A stretch of DNA of 64,000 nt from Saccharopolyspora rectivirgula DSM 43747 (GTDB lineage: Bacteria > Actinomycetota > Actinomycetes > Mycobacteriales > Pseudonocardiaceae). Made by a program: the position numbers and the translations under genes. A model generated the notes under the pieces. The model did not search any database. It was not told the DNA's origin and saw only the letters and a program-made list of their open reading frames with translations. Position 1 is the stretch's first letter. Each line of letters starts with the position of its first letter. This document shows, one piece after another, positions 51,039 to 64,000 of this stretch. Where the stretch lies: the NCBI RefSeq assembly GCF_000497205.1, contig NZ_AYJW01000008.1:24990-88989 (forward strand), read 5' to 3'.

Positions 51039-52835
51039 ATGAGTACCTCTGTGTTGACCGCTGTGGCCTGGCCTTATGCCAACGGTCCGCGACACATCGG
51101 GCACGTGTCCGGTTTCGGTGTGCCGTCGGACGTGTTCTCGCGTTACCAGCGAATGGCGGGCAACAAGGTGCTCATGGTGTCCGGTACGGACGAACACGGC
51201 ACCCCGATCCTGGTGCAGGCGGAGAAGGAGGGGAAGACCCCCCGGCAGACCGCCGACAAGTACAACCGGATGATCGCCGAGGACCTGCACGGCCTCGGCC
51301 TGTCCTACGACCTGTTCACCCGCACCACCACCGGCAACCACTACAAGGTGGTGCAGGAGCTGTTCCTGGCGCTGCACCGCAACGGCTACATCCTGCCGCA
51401 GACCACCACCGGCGCGATCAGCCCGTCCACCGGGCGCACGCTGCCGGACCGCTACATCGAGGGCACCTGCCCGATCTGCGACTACGACGGTGCTCGCGGG
51501 GACCAGTGCGACAACTGCGGCAACCAGCTGGACCCGGCCGAGCTGATCAACCCGGTTTCCCGGATCAACGGGGAGAAGCCCGAGTTCGTGGAGACCGAGC
51601 ACCTCTTCCTGGACCTGCCGGCGTTCACCGACTCGCTGGGCAAGTGGCTGTCGACCCGCACCGACTGGCGGCCGAACGTGCTGAAGTTCGCCCAGAACCT
51701 GGTGAGCGACATGCGGCCCCGGCCGATCAGCCGCGACCTCGACTGGGGCGTGCCGATCCCGCTGGAGGGCTGGCGGGACCAGCCGATGAAGCGCTTCTAC
51801 GTCTGGTTCGACGCGGTCATCGGGTACTTCTCCGCCAGCGTCGAGTGGGCCCGCCGGAGCGGCGACCCGGACGCCTGGCGGCAGTGGTGGACCGACCCGG
51901 ACGCCAAGGGCTACTACTTCATGGGCAAGGACAACATCACCTTCCACGCCCAGATCTGGCCGGCCCTGCTGATGGGGCACAACGGCCAGGGCGACAAGGG
52001 CGGTGAGCCCGGCCCGTACGGCGAGCTGAACCTGCCGGGGGAGATCGTCTCCAGCGAGTTCCTCACCATGAGCGGCTCGAAGTTCTCCACCTCCCGCGGC
52101 ACCGTCATCTACGTGCGGGACTTCCTGCGCGAGTTCGGCCCGGACACCCTGCGCTACTACATCTCGGTGGCCGGCCCGGAGAACCAGGACACCGACTTCA
52201 CCTGGGAGGAGTTCGTCCGGCGGATCAACTTCGAGCTGGCCAACGAGTGGGGCAACCTGGTCAACCGCTCCATCTCGATGGCGGCCAAGAACAACGGGGC
52301 GATCCCGGCCCCCCGGGCGGTCCAGCAGGCCGACGAAGAGCTCAAGGCGATGGCCCGCAACGCCTTCGACGTGGTGGGCGGGCACCTGCAGCGGTCCCGC
52401 TTCAAGGCGGCGGTGCAGGAGGCCATGCGCGTGGTGGACGCCGCCAACAAGTACCTGTCCGACCAGCAGCCGTGGAAGCTCAAGGACGACCCCGATCGCC
52501 GGGACACCGTCCTGCACACCGCGCTGCAAGTCGTTTCCGACGCCAACACGCTGCTCACGCCGTTCCTGCCGCACTCCGCGCAGAAGGTGCACGAACTGCT
52601 GGGCGGCACCGGCGTGTGGGCCGCGCAGCCGGAGCTGCGGGACGTCACCGACCTGGACGACGAGTCGGTGCAGTACCCGGTGCTGATGGGGGACTACGAG
52701 GCCGAGCAGGCCAAGTGGGAATCGGTCGAGATCGAGGTGGGGCGACCGCTGAACAAGCCCAAGCCGCTGTTCGCCAAGGTCGACCCCGAGCTGGCCGAGA
52801 CCGGCCCGGAGTGGGCGCCGATCCAGAACTCGTGA
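51039..52835 (+). CDS. metG: methionyl-tRNA synthetase
   Basis: A 598-residue class I synthetase. HIGH-type motif [13 protein letters not shown] near residues 13-25, zinc knuckle [21 protein letters not shown] near 146-166, KMSKS-type loop [11 protein letters not shown] near 344-354 (SGSKFS variant), then the anticodon-binding helical domain with [13 protein letters not shown]. It lacks the C-terminal EMAP-like tRNA-binding domain. ATG 51039 lies seven bases after TAGGCT, consistent with a leaderless mRNA. Followed by tatD. Confidence 0.96.
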   Translation: MSTSVLTAVAWPYANGPRHIGHVSGFGVPSDVFSRYQRMAGNKVLMVSGTDEHGTPILVQAEKEGKTPRQTADKYNRMIAEDLHGLGLSYDLFTRTTTGNHYKVVQELFLALHRNGYILPQTTTGAISPSTGRTLPDRYIEGTCPICDYDGARGDQCDNCGNQLDPAELINPVSRINGEKPEFVETEHLFLDLPAFTDSLGKWLSTRTDWRPNVLKFAQNLVSDMRPRPISRDLDWGVPIPLEGWRDQPMKRFYVWFDAVIGYFSASVEWARRSGDPDAWRQWWTDPDAKGYYFMGKDNITFHAQIWPALLMGHNGQGDKGGEPGPYGELNLPGEIVSSEFLTMSGSKFSTSRGTVIYVRDFLREFGPDTLRYYISVAGPENQDTDFTWEEFVRRINFELANEWGNLVNRSISMAAKNNGAIPAPRAVQQADEELKAMARNAFDVVGGHLQRSRFKAAVQEAMRVVDAANKYLSDQQPWKLKDDPDRRDTVLHTALQVVSDANTLLTPFLPHSAQKVHELLGGTGVWAAQPELRDVTDLDDESVQYPVLMGDYEAEQAKWESVEIEVGRPLNKPKPLFAKVDPELAETGPEWAPIQNS

Positions 52836-52911
52836 GCAGTGCGCTGTTCGGCCGGCCGTTCCCGCCGGGGGCGGCCGGCCGGGCCGTGCCGCGGCACCGT
52901 GGTGGGAGCGA

Positions 52912-53742
52912 ATGGGCAAGGGCGACAAGAAGAAGGAATTACCGCCGGTTCCGGAGGCGCTGACCGCCTCCGCGGTGGACGCGCACACCCACATGGACGC
53001 GTGCGGTGCTCGCACGGCGGAGGACGTGCGGGCGATGGCGGACCGGGCCGAGGCCGCCGGGATCGGCCGGCTGGTGACCGTTGCCGACGACATCGCTTCC
53101 GCGCAGTGGGCGGTGGAGGCGGCCAGCTGGGACGAGCGGGTGTTCGCCGCGGTCGCCCTGCACCCCACCCGCGCCAAGGACTTCGGCGACGCGGAGCGGG
53201 CCGTGCTGGAGAAGCTGGCCGACCAGCCCCGGGTGGTGGCGGTCGGGGAGACCGGGCTCGACTACTACTGGGACTTCTCACCGCCGGAGCCGCAGCAGGA
53301 GGCGTTCCGCTGGCACATCGACCTGGCGAAGCGGTGCGGCAAGCCGCTGATGATCCACGACCGGGACGCGCACGAGGACGTGCTGCGCATCCTGGAGGAG
53401 GAGGGCGCCCCGGGGACGGTGATCTTCCACTGCTTCTCCGGTGACGCCGAGTTCGCCCGGGCCTGCCTGGACGCCGGCTACGTCCTGTCGTTCTCCGGCA
53501 CCGCGACCTTCCGCAACGCCAAGGGGGTGCGGGAGGCGGCCCGGATCTGCCCGGTGGAGCAGATGCTGGTGGAGACGGACGCGCCGTTCCTGACGCCCCA
53601 CCCGTACCGCGGGCGTCCGAACGAGCCCTACTGCGTCAACTACACGATCCGGGACCTGGCCGAGTTGCGGGGCGTGGAGCCGGCGGAGCTGGCCGCCGCC
53701 ACCACCGCCACCGCGGAGCGGGTGTACGGGCTGGGGCAGTAG
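52912..53742 (+). CDS. tatD: TatD-family metal-dependent deoxyribonuclease
   Basis: A 276-residue TIM-barrel hydrolase. VDAHTHMD at about 22-29 gives the first metal ligands, AVGETGLDYYWD near 105 the bridging glutamate, MIHDRDAHED and FHCFSGDAEFARACLDAGY the histidines, and LVETDAPFLTPHPYRGRPNEP the catalytic aspartate. A short basic N-terminal stretch (GKGDKKKELP) precedes the barrel. The gene order metG-tatD-rpfB-ksgA is conserved in actinobacteria. GGGAG precedes the ATG. Confidence 0.93.
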   Translation: MGKGDKKKELPPVPEALTASAVDAHTHMDACGARTAEDVRAMADRAEAAGIGRLVTVADDIASAQWAVEAASWDERVFAAVALHPTRAKDFGDAERAVLEKLADQPRVVAVGETGLDYYWDFSPPEPQQEAFRWHIDLAKRCGKPLMIHDRDAHEDVLRILEEEGAPGTVIFHCFSGDAEFARACLDAGYVLSFSGTATFRNAKGVREAARICPVEQMLVETDAPFLTPHPYRGRPNEPYCVNYTIRDLAELRGVEPAELAAATTATAERVYGLGQ

Positions 53743-55939
<2,197 letters not shown>

Positions 55940-55954
55940 TCAGCGCAGATCGCG

Positions 55955-55988
55955 AGGGCAGCTCCCCGGAGCGACGGGGGGCTGCCCT
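55955..55988 (+). terminator. hairpin after rpfB
   Basis: AGGGCAGC plus CCCC (55955-55967) pairs with GGGG plus GCTGCCCT (55976-55988) around a short loop. No U-tract follows, and ksgA starts 27 bases later, so it may attenuate and not fully stop transcription. Confidence 0.55.
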
Positions 55989-56014
55989 GCTGCTTCCGCA
56001 GCGCAGGTACTTTT

Positions 56015-56875
56015 TTGGCTGTGGACCAGCAGGCAACGCTGCTCGGTCCGGCCGATGTGCGTCGGCTGGCCGAGGAACTCGGACTGCGGCCGACCAAGAA
56101 GCTCGGCCAGAACTTCGTGCACGACCCGAACACGGTGCGGCGGATCGTGGCGGCCGCCGAGGTCGGGCCGGATGACGTGGTCGTGGAGGTCGGTCCGGGG
56201 CTCGGCTCGTTGACCCTCGGGCTGCTGCCGCAGGTGCGGTCGGTCGTCGCGGTGGAGATCGACCCGTTGCTGGCCGGCCGGTTGCCCAAGACCGTCTCGG
56301 AGCACGCCGGCGGACTCGCCGATCGGCTCCAGGTGCTGGAGCAGGACGCGTTGCGGGTGCGTGCCGAGGACTTCCCGCAGCCGCCTACCGCGCTGGTGGC
56401 CAACTTGCCGTACAACGTGGCGGTCCCGGTGGTGCTGCACCTGCTGGCGGAGCTGCCGTCGCTGCAGCGGGGGCTGGTCATGGTGCAGTCGGAGGTGGCG
56501 GAGCGGTTGGCGGCCAAGCCCGGCAACCGGGTTTACGGGGTGCCCAGCGTGAAGACCGCTTGGTTCGCCGATGTCCGCCGGGCCGGTCCGGTGCCCCGCA
56601 GCGTGTTCTGGCCGGTTCCCAACGTGGATTCGGGGCTCGTGGCGTTCACCCGCACCGATCCGCCGGCCCGGGTGCCGCGGGAAGCGGTTTTCCGCGTCGT
56701 CGACGCGGCTTTCGCGCAGCGCCGCAAGACGCTGCGGGCGGCGTTGTCGGGGTGGGCGGGTTCGGCGGCCCGCGCCGAGGAATTGCTGAAGCGGGCGGGT
56801 ATCGCTCCGTCGACCCGCGGGGAGCAACTCACGGTGCACGATTTCGCACGGATCGCGCAAGCCGCTCAGGAGTGA
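56015..56875 (+). CDS. ksgA: 16S rRNA (adenine-1518/1519-N6)-dimethyltransferase KsgA/RsmA
   Basis: A 286-residue methyltransferase with [17 protein letters not shown] near the N-terminus, SAM motif [16 protein letters not shown] near 60-75, catalytic [12 protein letters not shown] near 128-139, and [13 protein letters not shown], then the C-terminal [10 protein letters not shown] element. It dimethylates two adenosines in the 3' hairpin of 16S rRNA. TTG 56015 has AGGT six bases upstream. GTG 56021 is equally plausible. Next to rpfB as usual, but ispE is displaced by the metNIQ insertion. Confidence 0.94.
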   Translation: MAVDQQATLLGPADVRRLAEELGLRPTKKLGQNFVHDPNTVRRIVAAAEVGPDDVVVEVGPGLGSLTLGLLPQVRSVVAVEIDPLLAGRLPKTVSEHAGGLADRLQVLEQDALRVRAEDFPQPPTALVANLPYNVAVPVVLHLLAELPSLQRGLVMVQSEVAERLAAKPGNRVYGVPSVKTAWFADVRRAGPVPRSVFWPVPNVDSGLVAFTRTDPPARVPREAVFRVVDAAFAQRRKTLRAALSGWAGSAARAEELLKRAGIAPSTRGEQLTVHDFARIAQAAQE

Positions 56876-57057
56876 GGCGAAAAGCACACTTCAATCCCTC
56901 GCTCGGTCCTCGTGCTTCCCGTTCCCCTTGCTGGTGCGCAAAGTCGTTGCGTCGATTGGCCGATTGTTGCAAGGCGGTTCGGCCAGGAGCATTGATTTCG
57001 GCTTCATTGCCGAAAAGTGACTAGTATCAACTTGCGCCGGAATCCGCCAGTGGGGTC

Positions 57058-57063
57058 TACTAT
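57058..57063 (+). promoter_or_regulatory. candidate -10 element just before the SAM-I aptamer
   Basis: TACTAT lies ten bases 5' of the first aptamer stem, with TTGCGC 20 bases upstream at 57032-57037. The spacing is long, so this is tentative, but the position fits transcription starting at the riboswitch. Confidence 0.4.
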
Positions 57064-57072
57064 CCGGGAAAT

Positions 57073-57156
57073 CCATCCCGAGCGGCCGAGAGACCTGGCT
57101 CTATGACGCCGCAGCAACCACCTGGAACAGGCAGGTGCTAACGCCAGGAGCGATGG
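57073..57156 (+). ncRNA. SAM-I (S-box) riboswitch
   Basis: The closing stem pairs CCATC (57073-57077) with GATGG (57152-57156). Inside are the S-box landmarks in order: GAG-GGCC-GAGAGACC, TGGCTCTATGA, GCAGCAACC, CCT...AGG of P3, and GGTGCTAACGCC. It senses S-adenosylmethionine and should shut off the methionine importer genes that follow 230 bases downstream. The expression platform is not obvious by eye. Confidence 0.9.
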
Positions 57157-57388
57157 AGTTGTGGTGTTGCGAACGCTGTCCGCTAGCCCGCGTGTCGAGC
57201 TGAGTCGTTCTGCGGAGTTTGAACAGGTATTCCGCCTCCTGTTGTTGACACAGCGTCGAGTGATTGATCACGGGCGGCGCACCACCACCGCTTGTTGTGG
57301 CCGGATGTGACTCGAATCTCTGTCCGTCCTGCCCTTTTTGGCCTGCGCCGGCTGCGACAGGCCATCGCGAGCTGATGTGGAGCCGAAC
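57157..57388 (+). other. leader between the SAM-I aptamer and metN
   Basis: These 232 bases carry no gene I can support. They presumably hold the expression platform: either a terminator/antiterminator or a structure reaching the metN start. TTGACA at 57245-57250 could also be a secondary -35. Confidence 0.5.
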
Positions 57389-58408
57389 GTGATCACTGTC
57401 GAGAATCTGGTCAAGAGTTTTCAGACCGGCAACGGGACTGTCCGGGCGCTGGACGGGGTTTCGATGGAGGTGCCGGCCGGAGCCGTTTGCGGCGTGGTCG
57501 GCCCCAGCGGAGCCGGTAAGTCCACTTTGGCCCGTTGCGTCGCGTTGCTGGAGAAGCCGGACAGCGGCGCGATCCGGGTTGATGGCGTGGATCTCGTCTC
57601 GCTGAGCGGGAAGGCCCTGCGCGCCGCGCGCAGGCAGATCGGCGTTGTGCCGCAGGGGGATTCGCTGCTGCGCCAGCGCACCGCGGCGGGCAACATCGCG
57701 CTGCCCCTGGAGGCGGCCGGAGTTCCTGGCGCGCAACGGCGCAGCCGGGTCGCGGAGCTGCTCGACCTGGTCGGGTTGACCAGCAAGGCCTCGGTGTACC
57801 CCGACCAGTTGTCCGGCGGACAGCGGCAGCGGATCGCCATCGCCCGAGCCCTGGCGGCCAAGCCGTCGGTGCTGCTGGCCGATGAGCCGACTTCCGCGTT
57901 GGACCCGGCCACCACCGACTCGGTGCTGGCCGTGCTCGACCGCGCCCGGTCCGAGCTCGGCGTGACGGTGCTCATCGTCACGCACGACATGGCCGTGGTG
58001 CGCCGGATCGCCGACGACGTCGCGGTCCTGGAAGACGGGCAGATCGTGGAGAACGGCAAGGTGCTGGACCTGGTCGCCGAGCCGGGCAGCCGGGTGAGCT
58101 CCGCGCTGCTGCCGGAGACCGACCAGGCCGACCTGTACAAGTCGACCGGCGGCAAGCACGACGTGGTGGCCGAGGTCGTGCTGGTCGGCTTCGCCGCGGT
58201 CGGCGCGCTGCTGCCGGAAGCTTCCAGCCGGTTCGGCGTCGAGCTGTCGATCCTGGGCGGCGGGCTGACCAGGCTCGGGGACACGCCGGTCGCCAAGTTC
58301 AAGATCGGCCTGACCGGCGAGCGTTCCGAAGCCGCCTTGAAGTGGATGATCGAGCGGGACGCCCACGTGCGTCGCGCTCCGGTGTGTGTTGACGGAGCTG
58401 CTGCGTGA
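57389..58408 (+). CDS. metN: methionine ABC importer ATP-binding protein MetN
   Basis: A 339-residue ATPase: Walker A GPSGAGKST near 38-46, signature LSGGQRQRIAIARAL near 145-159, Walker B VLLADEPTSALDP, H-loop IVTHDM. A C-terminal NIL domain from about 250 (DVVAEVVLVGFAAVGALLPEA) senses cytoplasmic methionine in MetN. GTG 57389 has GGAG six bases upstream; GTG 57377 is an alternative. The stop overlaps metI (GTGA). Regulated by the SAM-I riboswitch upstream. Confidence 0.94.
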   Translation: MITVENLVKSFQTGNGTVRALDGVSMEVPAGAVCGVVGPSGAGKSTLARCVALLEKPDSGAIRVDGVDLVSLSGKALRAARRQIGVVPQGDSLLRQRTAAGNIALPLEAAGVPGAQRRSRVAELLDLVGLTSKASVYPDQLSGGQRQRIAIARALAAKPSVLLADEPTSALDPATTDSVLAVLDRARSELGVTVLIVTHDMAVVRRIADDVAVLEDGQIVENGKVLDLVAEPGSRVSSALLPETDQADLYKSTGGKHDVVAEVVLVGFAAVGALLPEASSRFGVELSILGGGLTRLGDTPVAKFKIGLTGERSEAALKWMIERDAHVRRAPVCVDGAAA

Positions 58409-59088
58409 ACGACGTGACCCCCTGGCCGGAGGTCTTCGAACTGCTCGGTGAGGCGACGGTGGAAACCGTCTACATGGTCGCCGTGTCGACGTTGCTCGCC
58501 GTGCTCGGCGGGCTGCCGCTCGGCGTCCTGCTGCACCTCTCCTCACCGGTCGGCCTGAACCCGAGGCCGGTGCTGTACCGGGTGCTCGGGGTCGTGGTCG
58601 ACGTGGTGCGGTCGGTGCCGTTCGTGGTGCTGCTGGTGGTGCTGGCCTCGTTCACCCGTTTCCTGGTCGGCACGTCCATCGGCAGCACCGCGGTGATCGT
58701 GCCGCTCACCATCGGTGCGGTGCCGTTCTTCGCCCGGCTCACCCAGAACGCGCTGCGCGAGGTGAGCTACACCGTGGTGGAAGCGGCCATCACCACAGGG
58801 GCCAGCCGGTTGCGGATCGTGTGGACAGTGCTGCTCGGGGAAGCGCGGGCGGCGCTGGTCGGCGCGGTCGGTGTGACCGCCGTCGCCTTGATCGGCTATG
58901 CCGCGATGGCCGGCGCGATCGGCGGCGGTGGCCTGGGCACCACGGCCATCCAGGACGGCTACCAGGGCTACGACGACCGGATCCTGTACGGGTCGGTGGT
59001 CGTGCTCGGTGTGCTGGCCTTCGCCATGCAGGTGATCACCGACCTGATCGCCAAGCTGGTGGACCGGCGCCGCACCACGGCGGCCTAG
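58405..59088 (+). CDS. metI: methionine ABC importer permease MetI
   Basis: A 227-residue membrane protein with five to six helices and the permease motif EAAITTGASRLRIVWTVLLGEARAA near residues 132-156, plus GYAAMAGAIGGGGLGTTAIQDGYQ, which is conserved in MetI. It forms the channel with MetN as ATPase and MetQ as receptor. Its GTG start lies within the metN stop; metQ follows after 61 bases. Confidence 0.94.
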   Translation: MNDVTPWPEVFELLGEATVETVYMVAVSTLLAVLGGLPLGVLLHLSSPVGLNPRPVLYRVLGVVVDVVRSVPFVVLLVVLASFTRFLVGTSIGSTAVIVPLTIGAVPFFARLTQNALREVSYTVVEAAITTGASRLRIVWTVLLGEARAALVGAVGVTAVALIGYAAMAGAIGGGGLGTTAIQDGYQGYDDRILYGSVVVLGVLAFAMQVITDLIAKLVDRRRTTAA

Positions 59089-59149
59089 CTCGCTGCGCCC
59101 TGACCGGGCCTGCCGAAGCCATCTCCTACCCCAAGTGAGGACCAATTCG

Positions 59150-59959
59150 ATGCGGTTACGTATAGCTGGCTTGTTCGCTGCCGTGGGTTTGGCGCTGACC
59201 GCCTGCGGCGGGGGCGGCACGGAGGCCGCCGAGGATCCGGAAGCCCCGATCAAGGTCGGCGCGTCCCCGACTCCGCACGCGGAGATCCTGGAGTTCGTGG
59301 ACAGGGAGCTCGCGCCGAAGGCCGGGATCGACATCGAGATCGAGCAGTTCAGCGACTACAACCGGCCGAACGACGCGCTGCGCAACGGGGAGCTGGACGC
59401 CAACTACTTCCAGCACAAGCCGTTCTTGGAGAAGTACAAGAACGAGCGCGGCGGTGAGTTCGTCTGGGTCGCCGACGTGCACCTCGAGCCGCTCGGCGTG
59501 TACTCGAACAAGCACCAGGACCTGGACTCGCTCCCCGACGGGGCCAAGATCACGGTGCCCAACGACCCCTCCAACCTGGCCCGTTCGTTGAAGCTGCTGG
59601 AGAGCAACGGCCTGATCGAGCTCAAGCCGGGGGTCGGGGAGAACGCCACCGTCCGGGACATCGCGGAGAACCCGAAGGACCTGAAGATCCAGACGCTGGC
59701 CGCGGACCAGCTGCCCAGGACCGTTCAGGAAGCCGACCTCGCCGTGGTCAACGGCAACTACGCGATCAAGTCCGGGCTGACCAACCCGCTCGTGCTGGAG
59801 AGCGCGGACGACAACCCGTACACCAACGGTCTGGTGAGCAGCCCGCAGATGGCCGACGACCCGCGGGTCCAGAAGCTGGGCGAGCTGTTGCGCTCCCAGG
59901 AGGTCAAGGACTTCATCAACCAGAAGTACGGCGGGGTGGCTGTGATTCCGGCCGCATGA
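59150..59959 (+). CDS. metQ: methionine-binding lipoprotein MetQ
   Basis: A 269-residue NlpA-family receptor. The signal peptide ends at the lipobox LTAC (Cys18). Conserved segments include [40 protein letters not shown] and [21 protein letters not shown] near residues 129-149. It captures D- or L-methionine outside the membrane. ATG 59150 is used because the GTG 15 bases upstream would lengthen the signal peptide unnecessarily. Terminated by the hairpin at 59977. Confidence 0.94.
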   Translation: MRLRIAGLFAAVGLALTACGGGGTEAAEDPEAPIKVGASPTPHAEILEFVDRELAPKAGIDIEIEQFSDYNRPNDALRNGELDANYFQHKPFLEKYKNERGGEFVWVADVHLEPLGVYSNKHQDLDSLPDGAKITVPNDPSNLARSLKLLESNGLIELKPGVGENATVRDIAENPKDLKIQTLAADQLPRTVQEADLAVVNGNYAIKSGLTNPLVLESADDNPYTNGLVSSPQMADDPRVQKLGELLRSQEVKDFINQKYGGVAVIPAA

Positions 59960-59976
59960 GCGGATCACGCGTTCCC

Positions 59977-60016
59977 GGAGCGTCCGCGCCACGTGGTGCG
60001 GACGCTCCTTCTTTTC
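59977..60016 (+). terminator. strong intrinsic terminator after metNIQ
   Basis: Eleven-bp perfect arms GGAGCGTCCGC (59977-59987) and GCGGACGCTCC (59998-60008) with a ten-base loop are followed by TTCTTTTC. It is the best Rho-independent terminator in the window and isolates the met operon from ispE. Confidence 0.9.
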
Positions 60017-60092
60017 ACCTTGCGGAACGCGTTCGTGGGCCGATCTTCGGGGAAGGGAGCATGGGGGCGGCGAGGACACGTACGCTCTAAGA

Positions 60093-61058
60093 GTGCTCTC
60101 CGTGGTTCCGACGCCCATCACTGTCCGGGTTCCGGCCAAAGTCAACTTGCACCTGTCGGTAGGTGACGTTCGCCCGGACGGCTATCACGAGCTGGTCACC
60201 GTGTTCCAAGCGCTGTCCCTGGTCGACGAGGTCACGGTGGTCACTTCGGACGAGCCCGGCATCGAAGTGCGCGGCGAAGGGGCTGACTGGGTGCCGACCG
60301 GCCCCAGCAACCTGGCCTGGAAGGCCGTGCAGCTGTTGGCCGAGTACAGCGGACGGGACCCCGAGGAACCAGGGGTGCGGCTGTCCATCCAGAAAGGCAT
60401 TCCGGTGGCCGGTGGCATGGCCGGCGGCAGCGCTGACGCGGCCGGCACGCTGCTGGCGCTCAACAGCTTGTGGCGGCTGGAGCTGGGCCGCAACGAGCTG
60501 AGCGAGATGGCCGCCAAGCTCGGCAGTGACGTCCCGTTCGCCTTGCAGGGCGGCACCGCTCTGGGGACCGGGCGCGGTGAGAGCCTCGTCCCGGTGCTGT
60601 CCCGGCACACCTTCCACTGGGTGATCGCGCTGGACCGGCGCGGTCTGGAGACCCCGGGCGTGTACGCCGAACTGGATCGGCTGCGCCGGGAAACCCAGCC
60701 CAACCGGGTCGGGGACGCGGAACCACTGCTGGAGGCGCTGGCCACCGGCGATCCCCGCCAGCTCGCGCTGCTGCTGGGCAACGACCTGCAGGCCGCGGCG
60801 GTGTCCCTGCGGCCCGGGTTGCGGCGCACGCTGCGGGCCGGGGTGCAGGCGGGCGCTCTCGCCGGGATCGTCTCCGGATCCGGACCCACCTGCGCGTTCC
60901 TGTGCACCGACGCGGATTCCGCGGTGCGGGTGGCCGCGGAGCTGTCCGGTGCCGGGGTGTGCCGCTCGGTGCGGGTGGCCCACGGTCCGGTGCCCGGGGC
61001 GCGGTTCGTCACCGAGGACAGTTCTCCCCGGCCATCTCCGCCGCAGGTGCACGCCTGA
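60093..61058 (+). CDS. ispE: 4-diphosphocytidyl-2-C-methyl-D-erythritol kinase IspE
   Basis: A 321-residue GHMP kinase of the MEP isoprenoid pathway. [26 protein letters not shown] near the N-terminus carries the active-site lysine, [17 protein letters not shown] near 105-121 is the ATP loop, and [13 protein letters not shown] near 258-270 is GHMP motif 3. GTG 60093 lies six bases after TACGCT (60081-60086), consistent with a leaderless transcript. ispE normally follows ksgA directly in related genomes. Confidence 0.95.
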   Translation: MLSVVPTPITVRVPAKVNLHLSVGDVRPDGYHELVTVFQALSLVDEVTVVTSDEPGIEVRGEGADWVPTGPSNLAWKAVQLLAEYSGRDPEEPGVRLSIQKGIPVAGGMAGGSADAAGTLLALNSLWRLELGRNELSEMAAKLGSDVPFALQGGTALGTGRGESLVPVLSRHTFHWVIALDRRGLETPGVYAELDRLRRETQPNRVGDAEPLLEALATGDPRQLALLLGNDLQAAAVSLRPGLRRTLRAGVQAGALAGIVSGSGPTCAFLCTDADSAVRVAAELSGAGVCRSVRVAHGPVPGARFVTEDSSPRPSPPQVHA

Positions 61059-61107
61059 AGGCGTCATCGGAGCTGGCACGCAGTACGGGAGCAGAGAACA
61101 GCACTTC

Positions 61108-62895
<1,788 letters not shown>

Positions 62896-62943
62896 CCGGC
62901 GGTCGCCAGCGGTCGAGGACTGGAAGCCCATAAGCTGCCTGGC

Positions 62944-64000
62944 ATGAGCCGTTTCGTGGAAACACTGGTCGAGTCCGCCCGGCGGAACACCGGTGAGCGG
63001 GCCCGCGGGCTGGTCACCGGGGAACCGGACGAGCCGCTCCGGCGGACTTGGGGAGAACTGCACGACCAAGCGTTGCGGATGGCCGGCGCGCTCGGGGACG
63101 ACCTCACCCCGGGGACCGCCGTGGCGATCCTCGCCGCCGATCCCGGGCTGATCGCCCCCGCCGTGCAAGCGGTGTGGCTCGGCGGCGGCAGCGTCACCAT
63201 GCTGCACCAGCCCACGCCGCGCACCGACCTGGGCCGGTGGGCCGAGGACACCGTGCGGGTGCTGCGGATGATCGACGCCCGCCTGGTCCTGCTCGGCTCC
63301 CCGTTCGAACAGCTGGCCGACGTGCTCGCCGAGAACGGGGTGCGGTACCGGATGCTGGCCGGGTTGGACGCGGCGGACGCCCAGCCGCTGGCCGAACCGG
63401 TGCCGGTGGACGAGGACACCACGGCACTGCTGCAGTTGACCAGTGGATCCACCGCCGAGCCCAAGGCGGTGCGGATCTCGCACGCCAACCTCTACGCCAA
63501 CGCCCAGGCGATGGTTTCGGCAGCGGAACTGCGCCCCGAGCGGGACGTGGTGGTCTCCTGGCTGCCGCTGTTCCACGACATGGGGATGGTGGGCTGCCTG
63601 ACCGTTCCGATGATGGCCGGCATCGAGGCCGTCAAGGTGACCCCGGCGGACTTCCTGGCCCGCCCGCTGCTGTGGCCGGAGCTGATGAGCCGCTACCGGG
63701 GAACGGTCACCGCCGCCCCGAACTTCGCGTACGCGGTGGTCGGGCGCCGGATGGCCCGCGCCGAGGACGGTGCCTTCGACCTCTCCAGCGTCCGCTTCAC
63801 CCTCAACGGGGCGGAACCCATCGACGCCGAGGCGGCGGAGCAGTTCGTGCGCGCCGGTGCCCGCTTCGGGCTGCGGGAGGACTGCATGGTGTGCGCGTTC
63901 GGGATGGCCGAAGCCACCCTCGCGGTCTCCTTCTCCCCGCTCTACCAGGGCGTGCGCACCGACGTGGTGGACGCGGACGAGCTGGAGCAGCAGCGGCGGG
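62944..64000 (+). CDS. fatty acyl-AMP ligase-like ANL enzyme (3' end outside window)
   Basis: At least 352 residues, open to the window edge. A3 motif LLQLTSGSTAEPKAVRISHANL near 162-183, VVSWLPLFHDMGMVGCL near 199-215, and FTLNGAEPIDAEAAEQFV near 283-300 with CAFGMAEATLAV after it are typical of fatty-acyl-AMP/acyl-CoA ligases of the FadD32-like group that load polyketide synthases or activate fatty acids. ATG 62944 lies seven bases after TAAGCT. Without the C-terminus I cannot separate AMP ligase from CoA ligase. Confidence 0.85.
   Translation, partial: MSRFVETLVESARRNTGERARGLVTGEPDEPLRRTWGELHDQALRMAGALGDDLTPGTAVAILAADPGLIAPAVQAVWLGGGSVTMLHQPTPRTDLGRWAEDTVRVLRMIDARLVLLGSPFEQLADVLAENGVRYRMLAGLDAADAQPLAEPVPVDEDTTALLQLTSGSTAEPKAVRISHANLYANAQAMVSAAELRPERDVVVSWLPLFHDMGMVGCLTVPMMAGIEAVKVTPADFLARPLLWPELMSRYRGTVTAAPNFAYAVVGRRMARAEDGAFDLSSVRFTLNGAEPIDAEAAEQFVRAGARFGLREDCMVCAFGMAEATLAVSFSPLYQGVRTDVVDADELEQQRR

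Overview
The window is high-GC actinobacterial chromosome. The gene order metG, tatD, rpfB, ksgA, ispE, together with a resuscitation-promoting factor, an actinobacterial protein O-mannosyltransferase, a SAM-I riboswitch and many apparently leaderless genes, points to Actinomycetota. Pseudonocardiales (a Saccharopolyspora-like organism) is my best guess, but it is inference from gene content and codon use, not from a marker search.

Region 1 (about 1-12,740) is a metalloid and metal resistance island. It holds an MFS transporter and an ArsO-like flavoprotein, a ParB-like protein, and a minus-strand operon arsD-arsA-arsB-DUF2180-arsO. A divergent plus-strand operon carries arsR, an arsenate reductase and a thioredoxin reductase. 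A second minus-strand group has a P-type ATPase fragment, a thioredoxin-like protein, a MerR regulator with a MerR-type operator, and an ACR3-like permease. Arsenate would be reduced by ArsC with TrxB as a candidate electron donor, arsenite passed by ArsD to ArsA and extruded by ArsB. Three matching 18-bp boxes lie between arsD and arsR. The island ends at a junction near 12,740 where two genes that have both lost their 5' ends meet head to head.

Region 2 (12,740-31,800) is accessory metabolism: a GMC oxidoreductase and a flavin monooxygenase around a TetR regulator; a ferredoxin, HTH regulator and cupin set divergent from a DUF2249-cupin gene across a clear dyad; a GNAT enzyme with TetR; a nucleotidyltransferase; and a fatty-acid-like catabolic block (alpha/beta hydrolase, acyl-CoA ligase, acyl-CoA dehydrogenase, APH-like kinase with DUF6285, SMP-30 lactonase, SDR). 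The block resembles an ACAD10/11-type route for 4-hydroxy acids or gamma-lactones. It is followed by an orphan lasso-peptide-like precursor and RRE pair with no visible maturation enzymes.

Region 3 (31,800-47,150) has lysine 6-aminotransferase; a sugar module (debranching enzyme, LacI regulator, ABC importer without ATPase) controlled from a 37-bp double LacI operator; an M20 peptidase with an AbgT transporter and a two-unit Lrp/AsnC regulator; and a two-component system divergent from an ABC exporter across GACAGATG half-sites.

Region 4 (47,150-64,000) is housekeeping: protein O-mannosyltransferase, rsmI, pabB, metG, tatD, rpfB (preceded by a 25-codon overlapping ORF), ksgA, a SAM-I riboswitch with metN-metI-metQ and a strong terminator, ispE, an ABC-F ATPase, and a fatty acyl-AMP ligase-like gene that runs off the right edge. 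No rRNA, tRNA, CRISPR array or insertion sequence was recognised.
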